DNA from: Flavobacterium franklandianum
GTDB lineage: Bacteria > Bacteroidota > Bacteroidia > Flavobacteriales > Flavobacteriaceae
DNA length: 64,000 nt
Assembly (NCBI RefSeq): GCF_007097365.1
Contig: NZ_VJZR01000001.1
Coordinates: 372,001-436,000, forward strand
Reading direction: 5' to 3'
The notes beneath the pieces are model-generated. The model saw only the letters and a program-made list of their open reading frames with translations. It had not been told where the DNA came from and made no database searches. Position numbers and translations under genes: made by a program. Positions 56,401 through 64,000 of this stretch are shown here, piece by piece (within the stretch, counting starts at the first letter, position 1; each line of letters begins with the position of its first letter).

Positions 56401-57468
56401 TTACTTTTCGTACATTTCAATAGTCTTCAACAATTCTGTTGAATATTTAAAAATATCGTCCAAAGTTTCTATTTCATTTTTAGTTTCTTTCTTGTTTTCA
56501 TCGAACAATCCAATGAATTTTTTTCCGCCGTTTAAATATAATCTACAAACTGCTTTTCGATTATTGTCATCAAGAAAAATGGCAAAATAAGATTGCGCAT
56601 CTCTATATGTTACTCTAGTTGCTGGTATGTTTTGTCGTAAAATAGTTTTCACGATTAAAAACCCTTCCAATTCTTCGGCTGTTGTATTTACTTTGCTAAT
56701 ATCTTCCAGATTTTGTTCTGCTGAAATTTCGGAAGAATTTTCAATTTTGCTTTTTTCGTCTTCTTTTGACAACGCAGTTTTTAATCTGTCGGTGATTAAA
56801 TCGCTAATGTAATGCTGAATAGACTTTTTAGTTAATTCTGTAAATTGTTCCAAAACCCTTGCTGTTACAACGCTCGGATAAACTTGTTTGGCAAAATGCT
56901 TTACAAATTCTGGAGTTGGTTCTGTAAGTTCTTTGTTTAGCAAATGTTTGAGTTCGTTCATAAATTTCATTTCACTGGCTGTATTTACAATGCTTTCGGC
57001 ATCGAAATTAGCTTTGTGAAATTTTTTCAATTCCTCAATTTGGTTGTCTTTAATTTCGGTAATGTTAAATTCTAAAAATGGTTTTTCGTCCATTTTATTG
57101 GGCATTACTAAATCGGAATAAAATCGATAAACAATTCCGTTGGTCAACAATCCGAACTTTGCTTTTGAAACGTGAAAATATCTTAAGAGCTGTCCATCGT
57201 GGACATTCAAATTTTGTCGCCAATCTTTACATTCAACTAAAATCGTTGGATTTCCATCTTTGAAAATGGCATAATCAATTTTTTCGCCTTTTTTAATCCC
57301 GATGTCAGCAACAAATTCAGGAACAACTTCTAATGGATTAAAAACATCGTAACCTAAACTTTGTAAAAAAGGCATTATGAATGCGTTTTTCGTAGCTTCT
57401 TCGGTTTGAATGTTGTCTTTGTGTTTTGTTCGATCAGCAATTAATTTAAGTTGGTCTTTTAAATCCAT
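56401..57468 (-). CDS. orphan HsdR-N-type PD-ExK nuclease
   Basis: A 355-residue protein resembling the N-terminal nuclease domain of type I restriction HsdR subunits: Glu24 in NIQTEEATKNAFIMPFLQSLG, D65 in GEKIDYAIF and E79-C80-K81 in ILVECKDWRQ form the PD-ExK site. No helicase motor domain, and no HsdM or HsdS genes nearby. The C-terminal ~100 residues form another small domain (YRDAQSYFAIFLDDNNRKAVCRLYLN). It could be a defence or repair nuclease; role unknown. Confidence 0.75.
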   Translation of the reverse strand: MDLKDQLKLIADRTKHKDNIQTEEATKNAFIMPFLQSLGYDVFNPLEVVPEFVADIGIKKGEKIDYAIFKDGNPTILVECKDWRQNLNVHDGQLLRYFHVSKAKFGLLTNGIVYRFYSDLVMPNKMDEKPFLEFNITEIKDNQIEELKKFHKANFDAESIVNTASEMKFMNELKHLLNKELTEPTPEFVKHFAKQVYPSVVTARVLEQFTELTKKSIQHYISDLITDRLKTALSKEDEKSKIENSSEISAEQNLEDISKVNTTAEELEGFLIVKTILRQNIPATRVTYRDAQSYFAIFLDDNNRKAVCRLYLNGGKKFIGLFDENKKETKNEIETLDDIFKYSTELLKTIEMYEK

Positions 57469-57594
57469 AATTTGTTGTTTAGTTTATTGTTTTTTGCTTT
57501 TGCAGTTTGCTTATTTCTAATCTTATCCCAAATCTATCGACGAAAAACCACAATACTTTACGGCTTTCCACATTTGGACAAAATATTTTTTTTA

Positions 57595-57612
57595 GTTATC
57601 ATTTACGATAAC
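57595..57612. promoter_or_regulatory. palindromic operator 1
   Basis: GTTATC-ATTTAC-GATAAC is a perfect 6-bp inverted repeat. Its reverse complement matches operator 2 at 57643-57660 with few mismatches. Confidence 0.65.
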
Positions 57613-57642
57613 CATATTAAACAAATACATACCAAATTTTGA

Positions 57643-57660
57643 CTTGTCGTAAATGATAAT
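57643..57660. promoter_or_regulatory. palindromic operator 2
   Basis: CTTGTC-GTAAAT-GATAAT is the mirror image of operator 1 and ends 6 bases before the HTH-gene start. The two sites are 30 bp apart. Confidence 0.65.
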
Positions 57661-57666
57661 TAAAGT

Positions 57667-57885
57667 TTGGAAGAATCAATACAAATACAAGTTGGTAAAC
57701 AAATTCAGAAGATCCGAAAAGAGAAAAATATAGGGCAACAGGATTTGGCTGACAAATGTAATTTTGAGGAAAGTAAAATATCTAGATTAGAAGCTGGCAG
57801 AGCAAATGCAACCCTTTCTACTTTGGAAATAGTATCAAAAGTTTTGGAAATAAACACAATCGAATTATTCAAGTTTACCAATTAG
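57667..57885 (+). CDS. small XRE-type HTH regulator
   Basis: A 72-residue protein that is essentially one Cro/C1-type HTH domain (VGKQIQKIRKEKNIGQQDLADKCNFEESKISRLEAGRANATLSTLEIVSKVLEI). It starts at TTG, directly after a palindromic operator, so it is probably autoregulated. It is divergent from the HsdR-N-type nuclease gene and may control it. Confidence 0.8.
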   Translation: MEESIQIQVGKQIQKIRKEKNIGQQDLADKCNFEESKISRLEAGRANATLSTLEIVSKVLEINTIELFKFTN

Positions 57886-57944
57886 AAGTTTTTGAAACTC
57901 ATAATCATAATTCAAAAAACTAAATTTCTCTTATCCCGAATACC

Positions 57945-58031
57945 CTAGCCCAGATAGCAGTGGAAATCCTTTTCTTTTTTTTCTTTAAAAAAAGAAAAGA
58001 TTGCAACGGAAAGCTGGAAATAGCTCCTAAA
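57945..58031 (+). ncRNA. structured RNA-like element, copy 1
   Basis: AATC-c-TTTTCTTTTTTT pairs with AAAAAAAGAAAAGATT in an internal hairpin, and CCAG (57950-57953) pairs with CTGG (58014-58017) to close it. The conserved flanks AGCAGTGGAAATCC and AATAGCTCCTAAAAA match copy 2 (60056-60173). It resembles a flavobacteria-specific structured RNA motif (Rfam has one named Flavo-1), which I cannot confirm. Confidence 0.6.
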
Positions 58032-58098
58032 AAAACAATTATCAATTTATTTAATAAAACTATAACGAAATAGAATTTCCTTTTCAAAGTTAATTGTT

Positions 58099-58106
58099 TA
58101 ATTTTG
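58099..58106 (+). promoter_or_regulatory. -7 element of sod
   Basis: TAATTTTG followed by AATAAA lies 36 bp before the ATG at 58143. Confidence 0.5.
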
Positions 58107-58142
58107 AATAAAATATTTATAAATCACTTAAACAACAATATT

Positions 58143-58748
58143 ATGGCTTTTGAATTACCACAATTACCTTATGCTTACGACGCATTAGAACCTCATATTG
58201 ATGCTCGCACGATGGAAATCCACCATACAAAACATCATAATGCATATACTACTAATTTGAATGCTGCTATTGCAGGAACGGAATTAGAAGGTAAAACTAT
58301 CGAAGAAATTTTAGGAAATCTTGATTTGAAAAACGGTGCTGTTCGTAACAACGGTGGTGGTTTTTACAATCACAATTTATTCTGGACTGTAATGTCTCCA
58401 AACGGTGGTGGATTGCCAACTGGTGAATTAGCTGCTGCTATTGATAGCGCTTTTGGTTCTTTTGATGTATTTAAAGCGGCTTTTGCCAAAGCTGGAGCGA
58501 CTCAATTTGGTTCAGGATGGGCTTGGTTGTGTGTGAAAGACGGAAAACTTGAAGTTTGCGGAACACCAAACCAAGACAACACTTTGATGCCTGGTGTAGG
58601 TTGTGGAGGAACTCCAATCTTAGGAATGGATGTTTGGGAACACGCTTATTACTTGAACTACCAAAACAGAAGACCTGATTATATTGAAGCTTTCTTTAGT
58701 GTAATTAATTGGGAAGAAGTTTCTAGAAGATTTGCTGCGGCAAAATAA
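58143..58748 (+). CDS. sodB: Fe/Mn superoxide dismutase
   Basis: It dismutates superoxide to H2O2 and O2. The 201-residue form from ATG 58143 ([20 protein letters not shown]) is the family-standard start; the earlier ATG at 58104 adds a non-family N-terminus and overlaps the promoter. Metal ligands: His in [12 protein letters not shown] and [11 protein letters not shown], Asp and His in [19 protein letters not shown]. Iron versus manganese cannot be assigned. Confidence 0.95.
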   Translation: MAFELPQLPYAYDALEPHIDARTMEIHHTKHHNAYTTNLNAAIAGTELEGKTIEEILGNLDLKNGAVRNNGGGFYNHNLFWTVMSPNGGGLPTGELAAAIDSAFGSFDVFKAAFAKAGATQFGSGWAWLCVKDGKLEVCGTPNQDNTLMPGVGCGGTPILGMDVWEHAYYLNYQNRRPDYIEAFFSVINWEEVSRRFAAAK

Positions 58749-58777
58749 TCTTTTTTATTCCGAAATGTGGAATTAGC

Positions 58778-58820
58778 AAAAAGGCAAGAAGAAAGAATTA
58801 CTCTTTTCTCTTGCCTTTTA
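58778..58820 (+). terminator. terminator of sod
   Basis: AAAAAGGCAAGA and TCTTGCCTTTTA flank an AT-rich loop. Confidence 0.7.
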
Positions 58821-58883
58821 TCATTGAATAAATGTATGGTATGTTATGATTTTTTCTATCAGATTTTTTGATTACAGAAAAAA

Positions 58884-59789
58884 TTATACGTTTTTCAAAT
58901 TAATGATTTCTTGTTCAGTAAGTAATCTCCAGTTTCCTCTTGGTAAATTCTTTTTGGTCAAACCTGCAAAAGCTACTCTGTCAATTCTCAAAACATCATA
59001 ACTAAAATTCTCAAAAATGGAACGAACCACTTTAACGTTGGCTGATCTTAATTTCAATCCAATTTCGCTTTTTGCTTCACCTTCGATATAACTGATGTCT
59101 TCAACAAAAACTCGGTGTCCATCAAGAACTAAACCCTTGTTTATTTTTTCTAAATCTTCAAATTTCAGATTTTTATCTAAAGAAACTTGGTAAATTTTGG
59201 ATGATTTGTTCGTTGGTAAAGTAAATTTACGAATCATGTCCGTATCATTTGTAAACAATAAAAGACCAGTCGTGTTTTTATCCATTCTTCCAACAGCTCC
59301 AATTTTTGCAGTTGTTGATCCTTTTACCAATTCCAAAACATTACGGTATTCCTGACCTTCGTCAAGTGCTGTGGTAAAGTTTTTGGGTTTGTTTAGCAAG
59401 ATGTACACTTTTTTCTCTGGTGTCAAAGTGGCTCCATCAAAATTCACGACATCTCCTGGTTTTACCATATAACCCATTTCGATTACAGGAATTCCATTTA
59501 CTCTTACGTTTCCAGATTGGATGTAAATATCGGCATCACGACGGGAACACACTCCAGAATTGGAGATGTATTTATTCAAACGAATTTCGTCTTTTACTTT
59601 TGGTCTTTTTGGTGCCTGATTTGGTTTTTTCTCCACTTTGTCAGTTGTATCTGCAACTTTGACAATTGTCTTTACTTTTTTAGGCCCTTGTGCCCTTTTT
59701 TGCATCGCAGGTTTTGGCTTATTTGAGCTTGGCCTAGAGCTGTTTGCTCTACCGCCGCTTTTATTATTGTTGCCTTCCTTGTTATTCAT
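58884..59789 (-). CDS. RluB-type rRNA pseudouridine synthase
   Basis: It isomerises uridine in rRNA. The 301-residue protein has a long basic N-terminal extension (1-~70, rich in Ser/Lys/Pro), an S4 domain (IRLNKYISNSGVCSRRDADIYI) and a catalytic domain with the Asp in GAVGRMDKNTTGLLLFTND. Family usually acts on 23S rRNA; the target here is inferred. Confidence 0.9.
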   Translation of the reverse strand: MNNKEGNNNKSGGRANSSRPSSNKPKPAMQKRAQGPKKVKTIVKVADTTDKVEKKPNQAPKRPKVKDEIRLNKYISNSGVCSRRDADIYIQSGNVRVNGIPVIEMGYMVKPGDVVNFDGATLTPEKKVYILLNKPKNFTTALDEGQEYRNVLELVKGSTTAKIGAVGRMDKNTTGLLLFTNDTDMIRKFTLPTNKSSKIYQVSLDKNLKFEDLEKINKGLVLDGHRVFVEDISYIEGEAKSEIGLKLRSANVKVVRSIFENFSYDVLRIDRVAFAGLTKKNLPRGNWRLLTEQEIINLKNV

Positions 59790-59900
59790 AATATTCTATA
59801 ATTTGTGCAAAGATAGTTTTTTATTGCTTAATAGTTGATTGTTTTTGGATTAGGCAGGGCATTCGATATTAAAATAGAATCCTGCTGTAAAGAATAAAAC

Positions 59901-60021
59901 GCCACAGATTCACAGATTTTAAATATAAAAATTGTTTTTAACACTATAGTTTTAAGAGTTTTTTAAAACCAAGTATCCATTTCATAAATTAATTTCTCTT
60001 TAAAATCTGTGAATCTGTGGC
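59901..60021. repeat. dispersed inverted repeat, copy 2
   Basis: The arms (59901-59923 and 59999-60021, 23 bp, perfect) contain GCCACAGATTCACAGAT and its complement, as in copy 1 at 23600-23718, around a 75-bp spacer. Confidence 0.9.
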
Positions 60022-60055
60022 TTACTTTTTTTAAAAGCGAATTCCGTGTGGATTA

Positions 60056-60173
60056 GGGTTTTAGTCCTGATAACAGTGAAAATCTTTTTGTGCAGTTGTT
60101 CGGCACAAAAGATCGAAACGAACAGCAGGACACGAGCAAAACGAGCTGACGAAGTAAATAGCTCCTAAAAAAT
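60056..60173 (+). ncRNA. structured RNA-like element, copy 2
   Basis: TCCTG (60065-60069) pairs with CAGGA (60126-60130), where copy 1 has CCAG/CTGG: a compensatory change. An internal hairpin (ATCTTTTTGTGC / GCACAAAAGATC) replaces the A/T hairpin of copy 1. Shared flanks: AACAGTGAAAATC and AATAGCTCCTAAAAAA. An extra hairpin is inserted before the tail. Confidence 0.6.
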
Positions 60174-61093
60174 TAAATTGATTGCAGCAATTTTTTCCCG
60201 TGCCACAATACACTTGGGTTAATGAGAATGATGCTGAAAACGCCTGTCACAATAAGAAATTTCAATACATTATGGAGTTGTACAAATTGTTCTTTTGTAT
60301 TCGATTTCCAAAGGCGTAGCAAGAAAAAAATCAAGATTATTAGGCAGAAATAAAAATACATATCCATATATCCCACGTCGAAAATTTCGATTAAAACATA
60401 GACTGGAATTATAGTCGAAATTGTTAAGAAGGTAATTATTTTTTTGGAAATATCTTCCCCATAAGTGATGGGAATGGTTTTGTAATCGTTGGCCAAATCG
60501 CCTTTGATGTTTTCCAAATCTTTGATTATTTCGCGTATCAAAAGTAATAAAAACAAGAAAGCTGCGTGACCCAAGATAACTTCGTACAAATTTTTGTAAT
60601 ACAAAAGAATGGCGAAAAAAGGTAGAATTGCTAAAAAGGCAGCAGTTAAATTCCCTATTATGGGGTATTTTTTGATTCTATGTGAATAATACCAAATTAA
60701 GAAAATATAAGCCGAAAAATATAAAAAAGCACGCCAAGAAACAAAAATTGCCAAAAAAACAACAATAAAATTCAAACTAAAATAAACTTGTAATTTTGTT
60801 TTCTGACTAACCAATCGGTCGAGTATAGACTTGTTGGGGCGATTGATTAAATCCTTATTACTGTCGTAAAAATTATTAATGATGTAACCCGATGCAATTG
60901 TCAGCGAAGAAGCAAAAACAATGATGAATAAATCGAAATCGAGTAGGATGGACAAGGCTCTTTTTTCGGGTGCAAGTATAAATATTGCCGAAAGATATTG
61001 GGCCAAAACTATTATCGGAATGTTGTACCCTCTAATTACAGAGAACAAACTGACAAATTTCATCACTAAAAGTTTGTTCTTTCTGTTGAGCAT
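60173..61093 (-). CDS. UbiA-family prenyltransferase
   Basis: A 306-residue integral membrane enzyme with about eight or nine TM helices and Asp-rich motifs NNFYDSNKDLINRPNK and NDYKTIPITYGED that bind the prenyl diphosphate. Possible substrates include a quinone ring or glycerol phosphate; gene context with mevalonate kinase and mvaD supports isoprenoid use. Start 61093 used; an internal ATG at 61063 is possible. Confidence 0.85.
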   Translation of the reverse strand: MLNRKNKLLVMKFVSLFSVIRGYNIPIIVLAQYLSAIFILAPEKRALSILLDFDLFIIVFASSLTIASGYIINNFYDSNKDLINRPNKSILDRLVSQKTKLQVYFSLNFIVVFLAIFVSWRAFLYFSAYIFLIWYYSHRIKKYPIIGNLTAAFLAILPFFAILLYYKNLYEVILGHAAFLFLLLLIREIIKDLENIKGDLANDYKTIPITYGEDISKKIITFLTISTIIPVYVLIEIFDVGYMDMYFYFCLIILIFFLLRLWKSNTKEQFVQLHNVLKFLIVTGVFSIILINPSVLWHGKKLLQSI

Positions 61094-61100
61094 TTTTTTT

Positions 61101-62039
61101 TTAGAATTGATAAACGACTTCTAATTTATAGTCTTTTAAGGAAATTCTTGCTTTTTCTAGGTTTTGAGTAAAGCCAAGAATGTAACCGCCACCACCTGAA
61201 CCACAAAGTTTTAGATAGTAATCATTCGAGTCAATTCCTGCTTGCCATATGCCGTGAAATTGTTCCGGAATCATAGGTTTGAAGTTGTTCAAAACGACTT
61301 TCGAAAGTTTTTTGGTGTTAGCAAATAAAGATTTCATATCGCCGCCCAAGAAATTTTCGACACAAGCATCGGTATGTTTTATGAATTGCGATTTCAACAT
61401 TTTTCGGAAACCTTGATCTTTCAATTTTTCCATAAAAATAGTAACCATTGGAGCAGTTTCGCCAACAATTCCTGAATCCAATAAAAATACGGCTCCGTTT
61501 CCTTCCAAACTTTGGGTCGGGATTCCTGTTGCCTCGATATTGTCTTTAGAATTGATTAAAATAGGAATGCTCAAATAGCTGTTCAAAGGATCCAAGCCAG
61601 AACTTTTCCCGTGGAAAAAGGATTCCATTTGGGAGAAAATAGTTTTGAGTTGTAATAGTTTTTCCCGAGTCAAATTCTCTAGAACCGTGATTTTATTTTG
61701 TGCATATTTATCATAAATAGCTGCGACCAATGCACCACTGCTACCCACACCATAACCTTGCGGAATGCTGGAGTCAAAGAACATTCCAGTATCGACATCG
61801 TTTTTTAGAGTCGCTAAATCAAAAGTAACCAACTCGGGTTGTTCGCTTTGCAAAGTTTCTAAATATGAAAGAAAACGCTTTAAATTCCCGTTAGATTTTA
61901 TAGCTTCGGCTGATGGATTTTCTTCTCGTTTCAGCGCACCATTATAAAAATTGTAAGGAATAGACAAGCCTTTCGAGTCGCGAATAATTCCGTATTCTCC
62001 AAAGAGTAATATTTTTGAGTAAAATAAAGGTCCTTTCAT
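61101..62039 (-). CDS. mvk: mevalonate kinase
   Basis: It phosphorylates mevalonate for isoprenoid synthesis. The 312-residue GHMP kinase shows GKILLFGEYGI-like start (KILLFGEYG), the ATP loop PQGYGVGSSGALVAAIYD, and LCGSGGGGYILGFT near the C-terminus. Separated from the mvaD gene by a toxin-antitoxin pair. Confidence 0.9.
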   Translation of the reverse strand: MKGPLFYSKILLFGEYGIIRDSKGLSIPYNFYNGALKREENPSAEAIKSNGNLKRFLSYLETLQSEQPELVTFDLATLKNDVDTGMFFDSSIPQGYGVGSSGALVAAIYDKYAQNKITVLENLTREKLLQLKTIFSQMESFFHGKSSGLDPLNSYLSIPILINSKDNIEATGIPTQSLEGNGAVFLLDSGIVGETAPMVTIFMEKLKDQGFRKMLKSQFIKHTDACVENFLGGDMKSLFANTKKLSKVVLNNFKPMIPEQFHGIWQAGIDSNDYYLKLCGSGGGGYILGFTQNLEKARISLKDYKLEVVYQF

Positions 62040-62053
62040 ATATTAATTTGAAC

Positions 62054-62356
62054 TTATTTTATTTTGTTAATTTTTGTTGGGTTTTGTCTGGTATTAAAAA
62101 CCGAAAGTACAATAATATGCTTGCTGTTAAAATGATAAAATAAAGTCGATTGTTTGCTGATTACAGCTTTTCTAATCTTTCTATTTACATTCGAAACTGG
62201 AAATAATTCTGGATTTTCACCGATTAAATTTAAAATGTACTTGATTTTATTTGAAAACTTCTTTTTTGTTTTTTCATTCCATTTAGATTCCAAATAATCA
62301 AAAACATTTTGAATTTCAATTTTGGCTCGAGGAGTAATTACGACTTCTCTTTTCAT
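62054..62356 (-). CDS. RelE/ParE-family toxin
   Basis: A 100-residue toxin-like protein: MKREVVITPRAKIEIQNVFDYLE, NPELFPVSNVNRKIRKAVISK and STLFYHFNSKHIIVLSVFNTRQNP follow the RelE/ParE pattern. It ends basic. It starts 2 bp after the antitoxin stop, typical for a type II pair. Likely ribosome-associated mRNase or gyrase inhibitor; the target is not determinable. Confidence 0.85.
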   Translation of the reverse strand: MKREVVITPRAKIEIQNVFDYLESKWNEKTKKKFSNKIKYILNLIGENPELFPVSNVNRKIRKAVISKQSTLFYHFNSKHIIVLSVFNTRQNPTKINKIK

Positions 62357-62358
62357 TG

Positions 62359-62577
62359 CTAAAGGTGTGGTTTTATAAACTCATCAAATGATGAATATTC
62401 ACCTCTTTCATATTGCTCCAATGATTCGTTTAAGATATCTTGTTGCTCCTCCGTTAATTCATCCCAAAAATCTTTTTTTTTGGTTTTGAATATTTTTTTG
62501 ATAGAGGCAATTATAGACTCATCGTTGGTTTCAGACAACAATTTTAGTAACTCTGATTTCTCTAATTCAATGTTCAT
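62359..62577 (-). CDS. antitoxin of the intact toxin-antitoxin pair
   Basis: A 72-residue acidic protein. Its N-terminal ELLKLLSETNDESIIASIKKIF resembles that of the antitoxin at 22226-22459. The C-terminus (SLEQYERGEYSSFDEFIKPHL) is a likely toxin-neutralising segment. No classic HTH is visible. Confidence 0.78.
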   Translation of the reverse strand: MNIELEKSELLKLLSETNDESIIASIKKIFKTKKKDFWDELTEEQQDILNESLEQYERGEYSSFDEFIKPHL

Positions 62578-62605
62578 ATTGTATCAAATTAAAAATTAAA
62601 CGTTT

Positions 62606-63688
62606 TTAGTTTTCGATAGAACCAATTCCAATTTCGTCACAAATGTACTGACCATTTTGACAATAGTCAACTAATTCGTCCTTAATAAATTGCAAAACAC
62701 TTTCTTTAGTATTTTCTGGATACAAAACATGTACGTTTGCACCAGCATCCAGAGTGAAACAAACCGGGATTTTGGTTTCATTTCGAAACTTCCAAATTGC
62801 ATTAATTATTTCCAGTGTGTTGGGTTTCATTAAAATAAAATACGGAATCGAGGTCATCATCATCGAGTGCAAAGTCAAAGCTTCGCTTTCGACAATTGTG
62901 ATGAATTCGTCTAAATTTCCGCTTTCGAAAACTTGGATTAATTTTTCCAAGTTTTCGTGAGCTTGTTCAAATCGCCTTTCGGCAAAAAGATGTCCGTTCA
63001 TTAAATTATGACCCACGGAACTCGAAACTTGTTTTTCGCCTTTGTCAACTAATAAAATCGTGTCTTGAAAATTTTTGAAATTATCGTGTATGGCGTTTGA
63101 AAATTGAACGCCAAATAAATCGGAACTCCCTTGAATATTTTTATGTTCTCCCCAAACAACCACTTTTCCTTTTACGCTTCGGCAAGCACTTCCCGAGCCC
63201 AAACGCGCCAAGAAAGAGGCTTTTTGATAAAAATAATCTTCCGTCATTTCTGGGTTTAACGCTTTTTCCAAACTCATTAAATTCATTGCCAAAGCTGCAA
63301 TTCCTGAAGCTGACGAAGCAATTCCGGAACTGTGTGGAAAAGTATTTTGGGTATCAATAGTAAATTGATATTTCTTTAAAAAAGGCAAATAAACCAAAAC
63401 TCTTTCAAAAAATTGTTGGATTTTTGGTTTGAAATCTTCTTTCGGTTTTCCTTCAAATAGTAAATCAAAAGAAAAAGTATCTTGGTTTTGTTTTTTGGCG
63501 AAAGCCAATTTGGTAATCGTTTTGCAATTATTCAAAGTGAAACTCACCGAAGGATTGGCTGGAATTTGTTTGTCTTTTTTCCCCCAATATTTAACCAATG
63601 CGATGTTGCTTGGCGAACTCCATTGAAATTTTCCTGTTTCTATAGAATGAGAGTATGGTGATGGTATAAAATCGTTTGCTGAAAACAT
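62606..63688 (-). CDS. mvaD: diphosphomevalonate decarboxylase
   Basis: It makes isopentenyl diphosphate from mevalonate diphosphate with ATP. From ATG 63688 (MFSANDFIPSPYSHSIETGKF, 360 residues) it shows WSSPSNIALVKYWGKKD, the ATP loop PHSSGIASSASGIAALA and GSACRSVKG. The longer start at 63742 overlaps a promoter box (63704-63712), so the shorter form is preferred. Confidence 0.93.
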   Translation of the reverse strand: MFSANDFIPSPYSHSIETGKFQWSSPSNIALVKYWGKKDKQIPANPSVSFTLNNCKTITKLAFAKKQNQDTFSFDLLFEGKPKEDFKPKIQQFFERVLVYLPFLKKYQFTIDTQNTFPHSSGIASSASGIAALAMNLMSLEKALNPEMTEDYFYQKASFLARLGSGSACRSVKGKVVVWGEHKNIQGSSDLFGVQFSNAIHDNFKNFQDTILLVDKGEKQVSSSVGHNLMNGHLFAERRFEQAHENLEKLIQVFESGNLDEFITIVESEALTLHSMMMTSIPYFILMKPNTLEIINAIWKFRNETKIPVCFTLDAGANVHVLYPENTKESVLQFIKDELVDYCQNGQYICDEIGIGSIEN

Positions 63689-63703
63689 CAATTTAAAATT
63701 TGG

Positions 63704-63712
63704 GCAAAGATA
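63704..63712 (-). promoter_or_regulatory. -7 element (TATCTTTGC) of mvaD
   Basis: It lies 15 bp before the ATG at 63688 and supports that start. Confidence 0.6.
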
Positions 63713-63773
63713 CTGATTTCTTTCATTTGTTGAATCGGTCAAAGTTTTGATTAAATTTGAAAAAAATTAAACG

Positions 63774-64000
63774 ATGAACAAGATTTCCAAAATTCTAGTT
63801 GTAGTGGTTACGTGTTTAGTGGTAGGCTATTTTTCAGGTATAATCACACGTTCGGCAATAACGACTTGGTATCCCACATTGGTAAAACCTAGTTTTAATC
63901 CGCCAAATTGGATTTTTGCCCCCGTTTGGAGTATGCTTTACATTATGATGGGAGTTGCGGCAGGATTGGTTTGGAATCGTATGGAACAAGAAAAAGAAGC
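63774..64000 (+). CDS. TspO/MBR family protein, N-terminal part
   Basis: The frame from ATG 63774 runs off the window end: MNKISKILVVVVTCLVVGYF, TTWYPTLVKPSFNPPNWIFAPVWSMLYIMMGVAAGLVW. The WYPTLVKPSFNPPNWIFAPVW segment is diagnostic of TspO, a membrane protein that binds porphyrins. About 75 of the usual ~155 residues are visible. Confidence 0.93.
   Translation, partial: MNKISKILVVVVTCLVVGYFSGIITRSAITTWYPTLVKPSFNPPNWIFAPVWSMLYIMMGVAAGLVWNRMEQEKE

Noticed and set aside
58104..58142. Upstream ATG for superoxide dismutase
   Set aside because: It would start inside the -7 box and adds residues not found in the family; ATG 58143 is standard.
63689..63742. Longer start for mvaD
   Set aside because: A TATCTTTGC box overlaps the extension, and the extra residues look non-coding.

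Overview
This 64 kb window is AT-rich chromosomal DNA from a Bacteroidota bacterium, most likely Flavobacterium or a close Flavobacteriaceae relative. The evidence is gene content (MurF-Alr fusion, three-gene sdhCAB, mevalonate genes, TonB receptor with a carboxypeptidase-like domain, OmpA/TSP3 proteins), the lack of Shine-Dalgarno sequences, and many copies of the Bacteroidota promoter element TAnnTTTG, several with an upstream TTTG box. Most of the window is housekeeping DNA. No phage, complete insertion sequence or CRISPR array was seen.

Layout. 1-5 kb: end of a barrel-like protein, dgt, an RDD membrane protein, rsmI, an acidic protein, tdk. 5-12 kb: murF-alr fusion, mscL, asd, then a His-rich small protein with a TonB receptor. 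12-18 kb: mtgA and the DUF177-rpmF-fabH-accB-accC fatty-acid cluster, then pdxA. 18-27 kb: ribE, a small sorting-signal-like protein, a CAT-anticodon tRNA, mce, rbfA, an ABC permease, a toxin-antitoxin pair with a nonsense-interrupted toxin, dus, lepA, an antitoxin relic, thiL. 27-32 kb: a signalling block with a NarL-type regulator, a TPR histidine kinase, a secreted protein made of 14-residue repeats, and a LytTR regulator. 32-45 kb: glyS, comF, envelope proteins, a nitrilase-family amidase, sdhCAB, pepP, a hydrolase. 45-57 kb: AddB-like and AddA-like helicase-nuclease genes flanking a duplicated OmpA locus and kbl, then a hairpin-rich repeat cluster and an HsdR-N-type nuclease. 57-64 kb: an HTH regulator with paired operators, sod, a pseudouridine synthase, a UbiA prenyltransferase, mevalonate kinase, an intact toxin-antitoxin pair, mvaD, and the start of tspO.

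How genes work together. The accB/accC/fabH cluster starts fatty-acid synthesis. sdhCAB is a complete succinate dehydrogenase. mvaD, mvk and a UbiA prenyltransferase make and use isoprenoid precursors. The AddA/AddB-like pair probably forms a recombination nuclease.

The less ordinary material is: (i) the repeat-peptide/two-component block at 27.4-31.7 kb; (ii) two copies of a structured, covarying RNA-like element at 57.95 and 60.06 kb; (iii) a mirrored operator pair in front of a small HTH gene beside an orphan PD-ExK nuclease; (iv) three toxin-antitoxin loci in different states of decay; (v) a tandem duplication of ompA marked by a 47-bp exact repeat; and (vi) several dispersed inverted-repeat families.
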